Of a stretch of 64,000 nucleotides of DNA, positions 53,613 to 63,280 are shown piece by piece. Each line of letters opens with the position of its first letter. Within the stretch, counting starts at the first letter, position 1. The position numbers and the translations under genes were made by a program. The notes below the pieces were generated by a model. That model worked only from the letters and a program-made list of their open reading frames with translations, searched no databases and was not told the origin of the DNA. The stretch is taken from assembly GCF_016587375.1 (NCBI RefSeq), contig NZ_BNJG01000001.1, positions 186,001 to 250,000 on the forward strand, written 5' to 3'. This DNA comes from Ktedonobacter robiniae (lineage in GTDB: Bacteria; Chloroflexota; Ktedonobacteria; Ktedonobacterales; Ktedonobacteraceae).

Positions 53613-54686
53613 TTAGGAGGTCGACTTCGCATTTCCCCACAGGTTAGGATCGCCCACGTTGGTTTTGTCGACGATGGGCGCCGGAAGTGCGTCCTCAAGG
53701 TTGCCTTGCAGGCTAACGATGGTACTCTTATGATCGGTGCTCTGTCCGGCGGAGTAGGTCTTGCCCTCCAGTGCAGCCCGGGCATAGAAGACGGCATATT
53801 GCGCGTAGGCATTAGCGGGTTGCGAGATGGTTGCATCAAGCTTGTTGCTGCGAATGAGGGCATGTTCATGCGGCACGCCATCATTGCCAACCAGCACGAT
53901 ATGTGACGATCCCCCCACAGAGGTGAACTTGCCAGCAGCCTGTTCAGCCGCCAGAATACCATCCTCGGGTGCGCCCCACTCCACATAGATGCCTTGCAAA
54001 TCCGGGTAGGTACTCAGCGCCGTCTTGGCGTCGTTAACAGCGGTCGGCGTATCCCATTTCGTGGCGTACTCAACCGTCTTGAATTGCGGATAGTTCGACT
54101 TGATCACCTGGGTGCAGCCATCGGTCCGGTCCTTGCCGTTGAGCGAGGCCAGGTCACCCTCCAGGATCGCGATGTGCCCACCGCTACCAGATGCATGGGT
54201 GGCAATATATTTGCAGGAGTTTTGTCCATACAGTACATTATCCGCGCGTACAATCATAAAGACCTTGCCCGTGCTTGGCGCGACATCGACGCTAATCACA
54301 GGGATGTGCTTGCTGGCAGCGTAATCGAGCGCGGGAGCAATCGCGGCGCTATCAACCGGGTTGACGATCAGCGCCTGGGCGCCTTCCTGGATAAGGGTGC
54401 GAATATCGGTAATCTGTTTGGCGGCGTCATTATTAGCGACCAGGGGTCCAATTAAGGTTGCCTTATACTGAGAGGCGAACTTGGTCTCATAAGAGATATA
54501 GTTAGTCCAGAAGTCGGTGTTGTTGAAAGTGAGTGACACACCAAGTTTGAAGCTATCGCCTGGCGCGAGTGTTCCACCTGAGGATGAACCAGCTGTCGTG
54601 CTACCTCCGCATCCTGCGAGGGCAAGTGTGGCGAGGATAACGAGTACCCCCAGTGCTCGTAGACGGCTTGCGAACTTCGATGTCAT
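53613..54686 (-). CDS. Sugar ABC transporter substrate-binding lipoprotein
   Basis: 357 aa. Lipoprotein signal VLVILATLALAGCGG (lipobox LAGC) followed by a Ser/Gly linker. Periplasmic-binding-protein domain of the RbsB type: LGVSLTFNNTDFWTNYISYE, GAQALIVNPVDSAAIAPALD, HIPVISVDV, and a C-terminal DATISQPANAYAQYAVFYAR. It captures a sugar or sugar acid at the cell surface. First gene of the four-gene operon. GGAGG precedes the ATG. The longer gap to the ATPase gene (43 bp) is normal. Confidence 0.93.
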   Translation of the reverse strand: MTSKFASRLRALGVLVILATLALAGCGGSTTAGSSSGGTLAPGDSFKLGVSLTFNNTDFWTNYISYETKFASQYKATLIGPLVANNDAAKQITDIRTLIQEGAQALIVNPVDSAAIAPALDYAASKHIPVISVDVAPSTGKVFMIVRADNVLYGQNSCKYIATHASGSGGHIAILEGDLASLNGKDRTDGCTQVIKSNYPQFKTVEYATKWDTPTAVNDAKTALSTYPDLQGIYVEWGAPEDGILAAEQAAGKFTSVGGSSHIVLVGNDGVPHEHALIRSNKLDATISQPANAYAQYAVFYARAALEGKTYSAGQSTDHKSTIVSLQGNLEDALPAPIVDKTNVGDPNLWGNAKSTS

Positions 54687-54863
54687 GGTTTTCTCCTCCC
54701 GAAATATCAGCTACTATGCTGACATACAAACGCTATACTTCTTCGGAGCCATGTCTAGTATTGGGAAGTCCTGAAGTCAAGGGTTGTACAAGCGCCTCCA
54801 TTCCTCTGCATGGATGCACTTATTTAGATAAAAGCGGCACTTAATTACTCTCTTCTGTTTTAT

Positions 54864-54893
54864 GTATTACATGCTAGCAGAAACGGCGTTCAA
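54864..54893 (-). promoter_or_regulatory. Possible promoter of the sugar ABC operon
   Basis: On the minus strand TTGAAC (54893-54888), 18 nt, TAATAC (54869-54864), about 170 nt before the lipoprotein start. The rest of 54687-55074 shows no gene. Confidence 0.4.
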
Positions 54894-55074
54894 ATTCAAC
54901 CATATTCCCTACCCACGCCCCACCCCCTGAGGGGCCCACGAATTGCGCAACGAGATGATCATAGGTAGCGAGAAAGCAGAAAATGTGCCTCTTCGATGGG
55001 AAAGAACGAAACAGTTCCCAACAAGGAGGCACACATGACGAGTATCGCCGCTTCAGCGGTCAGGATCCAACCCT

Positions 55075-55263
55075 CTAACCAATCGATACCTCGACGCCAT
55101 GCTGGCTGGGAGGGTCACTCTTATCAAACCATGCCAGAAGACCCCTGTTTTCAAACACTTTGTCCCAGGTCTTTCGATTGGGTTCGTCGCCAGAAAGAGG
55201 GCCAGAGCGAAAACCACACATCACGACGGTTTGTGCCGTAAGCAGTTTGAGATTGACCGTCAT
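55075..55263 (-). CDS. Small hypothetical protein
   Basis: 62 aa: MTVNLKLLTAQTVVMCGFRS, GDEPNRKTWDKVFENRGLLA, DKSDPPSQHGVEVSIG. No family recognised. It may be the end of a larger lost protein, as it begins in what looks like a strand. GGGAG precedes ATG 55263. Located just after the TetR-fusion gene on the same strand. Confidence 0.4.
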   Translation of the reverse strand: MTVNLKLLTAQTVVMCGFRSGPLSGDEPNRKTWDKVFENRGLLAWFDKSDPPSQHGVEVSIG

Positions 55264-55325
55264 AGAACATCTCCCTTCCACAACATGTCAGCGAAAACAC
55301 GCACTTTTCCTTTGCCCGTAATGAG

Positions 55326-56252
55326 TCATGATTCGCCTGGCCTCGCGTCCTTGAGATAGCGATAGAAGCTGGCACGAGAAATCCCGAGCGTCGAACAGAT
55401 CTCCTCAATGGATTTGGTCTTATCAGCATACAGGCGCCGAACCTGGTCGACCTGTGCAACTGTCTTCAATTTCTTCGAACGCCCGCCTTTTCTTCCTCTC
55501 GCACGGACGGATCTGTGGGCACGCGATCGATCATCCTCCACCTTCGCCTGATCACCCACTTGAAGCTGTTCTTGTGCGCTTGCCACAGAACGATCCAGAT
55601 ACTGCTTCAAGGTATGGGAAGCCATCTGGAGTGAGCTGGATGGAAGCGGGTCACGAGGCTCTAGTGTGCGATGACCCGTTTCAGCTATCAACTCTGCCAG
55701 TTCCTCATCAGAAGGTTTGAACGCATCTGGCAAGAAGGGAACCGCGAGGAAAAAACCGGTAAAAATGGAGCTGAAAAGGGCTCCTAGTGTGTGCAGAGAG
55801 AGATCTGCGCGCACCAGTCCCTGTTGGCGCAGCGCTTCCAGATAGGCCGTGAAGCCTGCCAGCACCTCTGTCGAGAGAGTGCTGCCCTGCTCGCGCTGGA
55901 TAACCTCTCCGAAGACCTGTGTATCATGCAGCAGAGCTGCTTTGAGCAATGGGCGCTGCATCAGCGCAAGTGCTGCGTGTTTGAGAAGCCCATGCAACGA
56001 AGCTCCCACAGGATCGCCTGCAATCCGCTGCTTGATGTCTTCTGCCATCGCGACCTTTTCCCGGAGAATGAGCGCAGCGAAGAGCGCTTCTCGCGAGTCC
56101 CAGTGCAGATAGAGCGTCCCCTTCCCGACGCCGGCTTCCTTGGCGATCTCCTCGATGGTGGTCTTGTCATAGCCATCGTGCAAGATCAAGGTCGAGGCCG
56201 CATCCAGAATGCGCTGTGCTCGAGCCTCACGTCTCTCTCTGGTCTGCATCTG
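55326..56252 (-). CDS. TetR regulator fused to a resolvase-type HTH
   Basis: About 308 aa from ATG 56252. Residues about 10-60 form a TetR helix-turn-helix (RILDAASTLILHDGYDKTTI, EEIAKEAGVGKGTLYLHWDS), and a ligand domain follows to about 215. After a basic linker (RGRKGGRSKK) comes a second HTH of the Hin/resolvase kind: VDQVRRLYADKTKSIEEICS, TLGISRASFYRYLKD. Two DNA-binding units in one chain are unusual for TetR proteins. The start is uncertain: the ORF is open to 56360, overlapping the DUF998 gene. It follows DUF998 by 53 bp. Confidence 0.8.
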   Translation of the reverse strand, partial: QMQTRERREARAQRILDAASTLILHDGYDKTTIEEIAKEAGVGKGTLYLHWDSREALFAALILREKVAMAEDIKQRIAGDPVGASLHGLLKHAALALMQRPLLKAALLHDTQVFGEVIQREQGSTLSTEVLAGFTAYLEALRQQGLVRADLSLHTLGALFSSIFTGFFLAVPFLPDAFKPSDEELAELIAETGHRTLEPRDPLPSSSLQMASHTLKQYLDRSVASAQEQLQVGDQAKVEDDRSRAHRSVRARGRKGGRSKKLKTVAQVDQVRRLYADKTKSIEEICSTLGISRASFYRYLKDARPGES

Positions 56253-56305
56253 TCGGCTTTCTCGCCTGTTCTGCTGTGCCAAATGTCGTCCTCCTGTTGC
56301 ACAGC

Positions 56306-56974
56306 TCAAGCTCTCTGGACCTTCTTGCTCATGAGGCGGATCGCCAGCAGAGCAATCCAACTCCAGCCGATAATGATGCAGATTCGTTGCATGAGCCCTG
56401 CTGGTCCGTTGAGCAACGCAACGACATCGGTCACGACGAAAAAGACAGCGACCAGGATACCTGTGGCAACGGAATACCAGGCCCAGCCGTGCCCGGCAGG
56501 ATCAGCGGCCTCGCGCCGTGCCAGCACGAAGCAAGCCGCAATCAGCGAGGCGAAGACGAAAAGGCTCAAGAGGTTATGGAGGGTCCCGTGAACGGTTGGC
56601 GTGCTCGATGCTCCAGGTGGATAACCCAGAAGTGGGTCGGTCACGAAGATCCCAGCACCAATGAGGCAGAGGCCAAAGATACCTAGCAGGATGGGCCCCC
56701 AGGTGGAGCCACGGCCTGTACGCAAGGCACGCCTCAGCCCGATGGCAAAACCGAGCACGAGCGCTCCGCAGACGATGAAGTTCGCCATTTGTATCCACCC
56801 ACCCTCACCCTGACTGAGTGAGCTGACAACGTTCTGCCAGGCGCTGTAGTGAGGACGTATTGCCCCTTCGATGAGAAACACAACAATGAAGAGCAACGGA
56901 CCGATGGCCCCACAAGCTAGCAGCAGTCTGATCGCTACTGGCTGTTCGCCTGTGCTTTGTGTTGAGGTTTCCAT
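56306..56974 (-). CDS. DUF998 membrane protein
   Basis: 222 aa, about six membrane helices. DUF998 features: LLLACGAIGPLLFIVVFLIE, the short conserved loop YSAWQNVVSSLSQGEGGWIQ (usually SxLSxG), and GTLHNLLSLFVFASLIAACF with the conserved HN. Function unknown. Such genes often sit next to TetR regulators, as here, suggesting the downstream TetR fusion controls it. Confidence 0.88.
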   Translation of the reverse strand: METSTQSTGEQPVAIRLLLACGAIGPLLFIVVFLIEGAIRPHYSAWQNVVSSLSQGEGGWIQMANFIVCGALVLGFAIGLRRALRTGRGSTWGPILLGIFGLCLIGAGIFVTDPLLGYPPGASSTPTVHGTLHNLLSLFVFASLIAACFVLARREAADPAGHGWAWYSVATGILVAVFFVVTDVVALLNGPAGLMQRICIIIGWSWIALLAIRLMSKKVQRA

Positions 56975-57405
56975 GTACTTTTTCCTTTGTAGGAAGATAC
57001 GTGACCATTTTATGATAAATAGTCATGAATATATCAGTAAAACTATACCGGAGAGGAGGGAAAAAGTCAAGGAACGAAACATCATGATCGATGTTCTAGA
57101 GCCTCTTTAAGTGAGGATTCATGAGCTGCGAGTGCCTCCCTTCTTGATCTTACTGAGCGCTAGTCTCATAATCAACGTCTCAAAATATACTGATACCATG
57201 GGAACGTAAGACACACGGAGGAGGGAGATTGAATGAGCATCTCTTCTCCCTCTGCGCTGATCAGGACTTCGGAGATACAGGAAGCCCTGTTTCGCTTTCC
57301 ACTAGGCGCCGTGAGATGCAAGCTCAAGGATGGCTTGAGGTGGTTCCCACGCATCTTGGTTGCTGATGCTGCCTATGATGCATGGTACGTCTATGAGGTG
57401 GCAGT
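56975..57405. other. Intergenic, nothing supported
   Basis: Divided region between DUF998 and the polysaccharide deacetylase. Short frames on both strands have no ribosome site or likeness to known proteins. Confidence 0.5.
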
Positions 57406-58143
57406 CTACTTTTTCGCATACATCAGCAATTGAGAGACAGTCACAAACTGATAGCCTCGTGCCTCTAGCTCGTCGATGATCCTGGGGAGAGCCTCGCGGT
57501 CGGCTGCACAAACCTTGTCACAGAACGGATGCAACAAAATAATCGAGCCCGGCTTTGTATGTTCTAGCGTATAGTTCACCAGGAAATTCGCATCCCCGTT
57601 GCTCGCACCTGTATCCTCAAATGTGTCGGGTTCGACATCCCACATGATCGTACGAATATGCTGCTGGCTGAGATACCAGGGCAGACCAACGAGCTTTTTC
57701 CCATTTGGGGGTCGAAACATAATCTCCCCGCTATAGCCAGTACCCCTGATCAACCGATTCGTTTTGTCCACCTCGTCCTGATAAAAGGAAAACGGCTTCA
57801 AGGCCATGCGTTGGTGGGAATAGGAATGATTGCCCACCTGCATGCCCGCCTGTGTGATAGCCCGCGCTAACTGCGGATACTTCTCGATTGCTGAGCCAAT
57901 CTCGAAAAAAGTGGCCCGGACGTTTTTTTGTGCCAACGTCTGCAACACAGAAGTAACCTGTAGGGTTGGAGCATCATCGAACGTAAGTGCGACCACCTTT
58001 TGATCAGTCTCGATGCGATCAACCAGGCCACCAAAAAACTGGAACGTGCGCATATCGATCAGTCGTAATGTCCCATAGCCCACTGCAGCAAAAACCAGAA
58101 TGGCTACCAGCGGAAGAAGCACATATTTCTTTTTTATTCTCAT
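57406..58143 (-). CDS. Polysaccharide deacetylase (NodB domain), membrane-anchored
   Basis: 245 aa. One N-terminal helix (YVLLPLVAILVFAAVGYGTL) anchors or exports it. NodB motifs: MT1 VVALTFDDAPT (catalytic Asp pair), MT2 VGNHSYSHQRM (metal His pair), MT3 MFRPPNGKK, MT4 around TIMWDVEPDT, MT5 IILLHPFCD. It is a metal-dependent carbohydrate esterase (CE4) removing N- or O-acetyl groups from wall or capsule glycans. All motifs appear intact. It lacks a clear ribosome site. Confidence 0.92.
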   Translation of the reverse strand: MRIKKKYVLLPLVAILVFAAVGYGTLRLIDMRTFQFFGGLVDRIETDQKVVALTFDDAPTLQVTSVLQTLAQKNVRATFFEIGSAIEKYPQLARAITQAGMQVGNHSYSHQRMALKPFSFYQDEVDKTNRLIRGTGYSGEIMFRPPNGKKLVGLPWYLSQQHIRTIMWDVEPDTFEDTGASNGDANFLVNYTLEHTKPGSIILLHPFCDKVCAADREALPRIIDELEARGYQFVTVSQLLMYAKK

Positions 58144-58540
58144 AGTATCAGCCTGAAAGTCTCCATCATCTTACAGTTCCCTCGCCTCGCCGTGTTTCTT
58201 AAGCATAGCCTCAAGAACACCTCTTGTCCAGTAGAACCACTTCGCTAGAAGGCATCAAATTTCCACCTCTTTACACAAGGGCTTTCTTGAACCTGCACTA
58301 GTAAAGCGGATACCAGGCATTCTATGAATACACGATCAAATGCACGTCTTCCTCAGCTCTTGATCCACATTTCCTCGACGCCCTTCGTTATCTGCTCCGA
58401 ACGCACGATTATCCGTTCGACGCGCCATCAAACCATCCTTTTTTCAGGCAGAAGAATTGTCTGAGGGGGAATGCTCTGGCTATGATAAAATACCGTAGCA
58501 ACTTCTTTTATATTATTGATAGAACAAGGAAGAACACGTC
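58144..58540. other. Intergenic with AT-rich promoter region
   Basis: Upstream of both divergent genes. 58480-58530 is AT-rich (TATATTATTGATAG) and probably holds the promoter of the DUF1349 gene. No gene seen. Confidence 0.4.
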
Positions 58541-59086
58541 ATGCATTGGTACAACGAGCCTCCCACGTGGACGATCCAGGACAACAAGGTAATCGTCCAC
58601 ACAGGGCCTAAAACGGACTTCTGGCGTCTGACTGCTGGGGGCTATATCCAGGATAGCGGGCATTTTTACTTTGAGCGACGGAAAGGAGACTTCCGGGCCG
58701 AGGCCAAATTCAGCGGGGAGTACCAGACCCTCTACGACCAGGCGGGACTGATGGTACGCTTAAATGAGACTACCTGGATGAAGTGTGGCATTGAGTTCAT
58801 TGAGGAGAAACAGCATGTCAGTGCCGTGGTGACGCGAGATACTTCAGATTGGTCAATGGTTGCCCTTTCCTCCAATCCTTCAGCGCTCTGGCTTCGTGTA
58901 ACCAGAGCCGGGAACACAATTGAAGTCCATTATGCTCTGGATGGAAGCCACTATCAAATGCTTCGGCAGTTCTCTCTCTCGCAGGAGGAGATGTTGGATG
59001 TGGGGCTGATGTGCGCCTCCCCTGAGGGAACTGGCTTTGTAGTGACCTTTGAGGATTTCTCCATTCAACCAGAGCAACATCCATAA
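58541..59086 (+). CDS. DUF1349 concanavalin-like protein
   Basis: 181 aa jelly-roll protein: VIVHTGPKTDFWRLTAGGYI, LYDQAGLMVRLNETTWMKCG, IEFIEEKQHVSAVVTRD, LWLRVTRAGNTIEVHYALDG, MLDVGLMCASPEGTGFVVTF. This is the whole DUF1349 (regulation of enolase 1-like) domain, related to lectin/glucanase folds, role unknown and probably carbohydrate binding. AAGGAAG precedes the ATG. The stop is followed within 100 bp by a leftward pseudogene. Confidence 0.85.
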   Translation: MHWYNEPPTWTIQDNKVIVHTGPKTDFWRLTAGGYIQDSGHFYFERRKGDFRAEAKFSGEYQTLYDQAGLMVRLNETTWMKCGIEFIEEKQHVSAVVTRDTSDWSMVALSSNPSALWLRVTRAGNTIEVHYALDGSHYQMLRQFSLSQEEMLDVGLMCASPEGTGFVVTFEDFSIQPEQHP

Positions 59087-59149
59087 CTCTTGAGTGTGAG
59101 GAAAGAAAAAAGCGACGAAGACAAGGGGCGTCTCTCCTTGTACTGAGAA

Positions 59150-59480
59150 CAGCGCTCGCTCGCAAATGGTAGAAGCGCTGCTCCGGCACCTGAGTCATGG
59201 AACGATCGAGGCTTTCAGCGCAGGAAGTGCTCCAGCAGCGCAGGTCCATCCACTGGCGGTACAGGTTCTGGAATGCAGGAGTGCTCTTCTCGTTGGCCCA
59301 TTGATCGGAGAGGCTGGAGAGGCGTGATACCAGATCCGCGAAGCTGAGAGCCTCTGGCCCGGTGACATCAACTGGCCCAATGGTTGTCAGCTTGCCTATG
59401 AGTGCACCGGTAGCTGCACGTGCACAATCCTCGCGGGAGATCCAGCTGTATTTGGCATTACCTTGTTCTGTGCAGGCACA
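59150..59480 (-). pseudogene. NAD(P)-binding (NmrA/QorB-like) oxidoreductase remnant
   Basis: Leftward frame reads GNAKYSWISREDCARAATGA, LIGKLTTIGPVDVTGPEALS, FADLVSRLSSLS, the typical C-terminal segment of quinone-oxidoreductase-like NmrA proteins (usually xxVxxxDxAxAAA, ...GPEALS). The Rossmann half is missing, since the region upstream is the GNAT gene start. The sequence loses likeness after 59310. Confidence 0.5.
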
Positions 59481-59538
59481 TGGAATAGAGTAGGTGAAAG
59501 AAGAAAAGAAACAGGCATAAACGAGAAAGAAGAGAGCA

Positions 59539-60826
59539 TGGATCAGAGAGACCGTCAAGAACTCTTTCTAGATGAGGGCCCAACCTTTGAGCAACAGTGG
59601 CAGGCATTGAGTTTGAATAACCAGGGCTGGTTTGCCCGCTGTGCGCAAGCCAGGGCGAAAGAAGTGGTTTCTGAAAAAGGCATCATGTGGACGAGCGGGC
59701 ACCTGGCTATTTCTTCTGTCAATCCTCTCCAGATTGACGACCAGCTAGACTGTGCGCTGGAGTGGTATCGCGCTCAACGTCCCATGGGGGGGCGATCTGC
59801 TGGTATCTCACTGCGATTCCTCCAGGCGACCTTGCCGCGCGCTTGCTCGCTCGTGGGTTTGAACCAAACTGGCAACCGCACTGGATGTGGTGCAACCTTC
59901 GTGATCTCTCAGGCCAGCATGTCCATTCTTCCGCCTTTGACATTCAGGCTGTCGAGAACGAACCAGCCTGCCAGGTAGATGATCTTTCTTTCTACCCTGC
60001 AGAGAAGAGAGAAGCTCGCGCTGCCCTACATCAGATGTATCCACGCCATGTGCGCAGCCTGGTCGCTTTCCAGAAGAATCAGATAGTGGGGCGGTGTATG
60101 CTCAATATCACGACTGGCGAATGGGGGATAGGGGGACTATTTGCGATGGAGGTGGGGCTTTCGGCTCGCAATCAGGGGATCGGGACCGCACTGGCGTGGG
60201 AGGCATGCGACCTTGCACGGCAGATGGGATGCCATCATGTTGTGCTCAATGCAACGCCCATGGGAGAGCCGGTGTACCGACGCGTCGGCTTTCAGTCCAT
60301 GGGATACGGTCCAAGCTGGCATCTGCGCACGCAGACGCTAGCGGCTCCCCCACCAACAAAGGATCAGGTACTCTTTCTGGAAGCGATCGGACGAGGTGAG
60401 GTCATGGCCCTCGACGAGAGGGGCAAACGTGTTGAAGACAGGTTCTTCCACGATTCCCTGCCCAATGGGCTGACGCCCCTGGATATAGCAGTTCACTGCC
60501 AGCAACCCGCCTCGGTGGACTGGCTCGTCAGCCACGGAGTGCCTCTTGATCTTCTCTCCGCATGGGATATGGGATGGAAACAGCGGGTTCACCGGTTGCT
60601 GATCGAGTATCCAGAACTGGTCAACGTCCAGCGTGGAGAAAGGCAACTTACCCCCCTTCATATCGCGGCCGAACGGGGCGATCTTGAACTCGCGAAAGTT
60701 CTGCTCACTGTTCCCAATGATCTTGACCTCAAGGATAGCGAATTTGAGGCAACAGCATTAGGATGGGCACAGCATTTTCAGCGTGCGGAAATAATCATAC
60801 TCATTGAACAGCACCGCATGAGCTAA
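59539..60826 (+). pseudogene. GNAT acetyltransferase with C-terminal ankyrin repeats, frameshifted
   Basis: ATG 59539 opens MDQRDRQELFLDEGPTFEQQ and runs to WYRAQRPMGG at a G7 run (59786-59792). One extra G would join the next frame AICWYLTAIPPGDLAARLLA. Combined product about 430 aa. Acetyl-CoA-binding region: GGLFAMEVGLSARNQGIGTA, LAWEACDLARQMGCHHVVLN, EPVYRRVGFQSMGYGP. Ankyrin part: GLTPLDIAVHCQQPASVDWL, LTPLHIAAERGDLELAKVLL, TALGWAQHFQRAEIIILIEQ. The fusion is rare. The indel may be an assembly error; otherwise the gene is dead. Confidence 0.78.
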
Positions 60827-60885
60827 AGGAAACTGGATCACTAAAGAGATTTTCTGGAATATTCAGTTCGGAAGTATCACGCTCG

Positions 60886-60915
60886 CGAGCATCTCGCCAG
60901 GTGGCGAGATGCTCG
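60886..60915. terminator. Hairpin between convergent genes
   Basis: 14-bp perfect stem (60886-60899 with 60902-60915) with a 2-nt loop. Works for both strands; no T-run. Confidence 0.65.
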
Positions 60916-61032
60916 TGCGCTACGATAGGCAGGATATAGCAATCACGACACCTTGACGGTTCCTCTTGGTGTAATCATCGGTCCAGGCGTCTGTTTGCTA
61001 ATTCATTGAACTTCGGCGCATTGTAAGTGGCT

Positions 61033-61554
61033 CTATAGCTCCAAATGGTAGTCATTGTAGTTCCGGGGATTGACCTGGACGGTCACATACTCACCCTCAC
61101 GTACGACCGGACGCGAGTTCTTATCCTGCTTGAAGCGATAGCGCGAGCCCGTTCGCGGATCGAGCCACTCGGCATGTACGGTATAAACGGTATAGCTATT
61201 GCCGGGCGAGTTTACATTGTTTACGTAGCGGTGCTTGATTGCGCTGACAAGCGCGGAGATACGCATGCCTCCCTTCGAGAGACGGTCACGCTTAAAGGCA
61301 TAGCTCACGCTCTGGATAAAGACGATCAGCCCAATGAGTATCCCACAGCCTACACCGATAAGTGTGCCAGCGCTGGCAAGACCGGGCGTTTGCAGGACCG
61401 TTGACAAATCCGATGGATCGATTGAAGAGAGTGAAGTCCCGTGCGCAAAGAGCACTTCATACAAAACCGTTCCAATAATACCGCATACGAGAACGCCCAC
61501 GACAGTCGCGAAAGCGCCCGCAATTACGGCTCCAATTAACCGAATAAGAAGCAT
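61033..61554 (-). CDS. DUF3592-like membrane protein
   Basis: 173 aa. Two N-terminal membrane helices (LIGAVIAGAFATVVGVLVCG, IGVGCGILIGLIVFIQSVSY) with an extracellular loop, then a C-terminal beta domain: YTVYTVHAEWLDPRTGSRYR, VVREGEYVTVQVNPRNYNDY. This is the DUF3592 layout, role unknown. GGGAGG precedes the ATG. Confidence 0.75.
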   Translation of the reverse strand: MLLIRLIGAVIAGAFATVVGVLVCGIIGTVLYEVLFAHGTSLSSIDPSDLSTVLQTPGLASAGTLIGVGCGILIGLIVFIQSVSYAFKRDRLSKGGMRISALVSAIKHRYVNNVNSPGNSYTVYTVHAEWLDPRTGSRYRFKQDKNSRPVVREGEYVTVQVNPRNYNDYHLEL

Positions 61555-62056
61555 GTTAGCCTCCCTACCCTCAAAGCACCTATTGAACTTGTATATAGCC
61601 TGGTATCATTATCTGAACGCGGTTAGCTGTGAGTTTCAGTGGTTGGCTTATACCCGAACTACAGGCGCGACCTGAGAGGTAAAACGCAGCCTGCCGATAC
61701 AGCAATGCCCCTCTGCCAACCACACCCCCTCGCAGTCAAGAAACCTGGCAGGATCTTAGGGAGATACGCATAGAAATATATGCATGGGTATTCGTCCTAG
61801 TAATTTTACCGGGTAGGTCCCATTTTTCGCCTCATCGTGAAACAAAACCTGGCTCCAAATACCGGTTATATTACAGATGCGTAAAGGCTGTTTCCCCTGT
61901 ATACTCTCCCCATACGCAAGAGCTACGGCTTCTACAACCTACGATTGGCAGTGTACAAAGAACCCGTTGAGAAAGTGCAGCATGGAATTACAAGTTTGAT
62001 TGCGAAAAGAAGAGGATATGTTACCGATGAGAACAACATTATGAAAGGACAGCTGT
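61555..62056. other. Intergenic, promoter region of the WD40 gene
   Basis: Divergent gap without supported genes. TATACT near 61897 and TTGATT...TGTTAC near 61996-62024 are weak promoter candidates. Confidence 0.35.
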
Positions 62057-63280
62057 ATGTATCAAGCAGCCAGGCGTATCTGTTCTGCATGTGGAACAGC
62101 CCTCGCCACACATGAAGCTTTTTGTCACAGTTGCGGAAAACCCTATAGTGAGCATTATAACGCGACATATCCTCCGCCACCTCTCCCTATGGGAGGCCAG
62201 CAGCCATATGACAATCACCGAAATGTTCAGGCGCCACAACGTTGGTCTCCATGGTTTATTGGAAGCATCAGCGCGTTTGCCTTGCTGGCTATTCTTGGAG
62301 GAAGTTTTTTTTTCCTGATCTTGCCCCGTCTCCAGTCGCATGCTGGCAACGGTGCCCAGAACTCTTCCACTCTGACCCCGACTATTGTCCCCCTCCATAT
62401 CAATCCCTATAGCTACACAGGACATTCATCAGTGGTCTGGCAGGTTGCCTGGTCCCCTGATGGGAAACGAATCGTCTCCGCTGGCGGGCTTGGCGACGAT
62501 TCGGCGCAGGTTTGGGATGCCGTGACTGGCAAAAAACAGATGACCTATGCCAGTTATACCGTCATGAATGCGATTGCCTGGTCGCCCGATGGAAAATATA
62601 TCGCCGCTGGCGGAAACAGCAATGATGTGGATGTCATTCAAGTAGTTGGCAAGCAGAAAATCGCTACCTATAAAGGGCATCAGGATGTCATCCTCTCCCT
62701 TGCCTGGTCGCCTGACGGAAAATATATTGCTTCTGCCAGTTATGACAAGACCGTGCAGATCTGGGACGCCATGACTGGCGCTCACGTGCTTACCTATCAG
62801 GGGCATAGTGATACAGTGAGTAGTATCGCCTGGTCGCCTGATGGCAAGAAGCTGGCTTCCGGGAGCTTTGATGGCACCATCCAGATCTGGAATGCCACAA
62901 GTGGTAAAACGCTCCTTACCTATAAGGGGCATACCAACAAGATTTACGCGGTTGCCTGGTCACCTGATGGCAAACGCATTGTTTCGGGCAGCGTTGATGA
63001 GACCGCTCAGGTTTGGGATACCAGCACTGGCCAGATGGTGTTTACCTACCGGGGGCACCACGCGAGCGTGAGCAGCGTCGCCTGGTCGCCTGATGGCAAG
63101 CACATTGCCTCTGCCAGCTACGACAAGACGGTGCAAGTCTGGGAAGCGGCCACTGGGGGTAATGTATTCACATATAGCGGCCATCATGATTATGTTTACT
63201 CCATTACCTGGTCTCCTGATGGTCAGTATATCGCTTCCGCCAGCGCCGATCACACCGTGCAGGTCTGGCTGGTTCGCTAA
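62057..63280 (+). CDS. Zinc-ribbon, membrane-anchored WD40 repeat protein
   Basis: 407 aa. Residues 9-26 make a double-CxxC zinc ribbon (CSACG, CHSCG). A Pro-rich spacer and one membrane helix (FIGSISAFALLAILGGSFFF) follow, then seven WD40 blades of GHxxxVxxVAWSPDGKxIxSxSxDxTVQVWD type, enough for a closed propeller. The second blade is the most divergent (no GH). Probably a scaffold with the ribbon in the cytoplasm and the propeller outside. AAGGAC precedes ATG 62057. Confidence 0.85.
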   Translation: MYQAARRICSACGTALATHEAFCHSCGKPYSEHYNATYPPPPLPMGGQQPYDNHRNVQAPQRWSPWFIGSISAFALLAILGGSFFFLILPRLQSHAGNGAQNSSTLTPTIVPLHINPYSYTGHSSVVWQVAWSPDGKRIVSAGGLGDDSAQVWDAVTGKKQMTYASYTVMNAIAWSPDGKYIAAGGNSNDVDVIQVVGKQKIATYKGHQDVILSLAWSPDGKYIASASYDKTVQIWDAMTGAHVLTYQGHSDTVSSIAWSPDGKKLASGSFDGTIQIWNATSGKTLLTYKGHTNKIYAVAWSPDGKRIVSGSVDETAQVWDTSTGQMVFTYRGHHASVSSVAWSPDGKHIASASYDKTVQVWEAATGGNVFTYSGHHDYVYSITWSPDGQYIASASADHTVQVWLVR

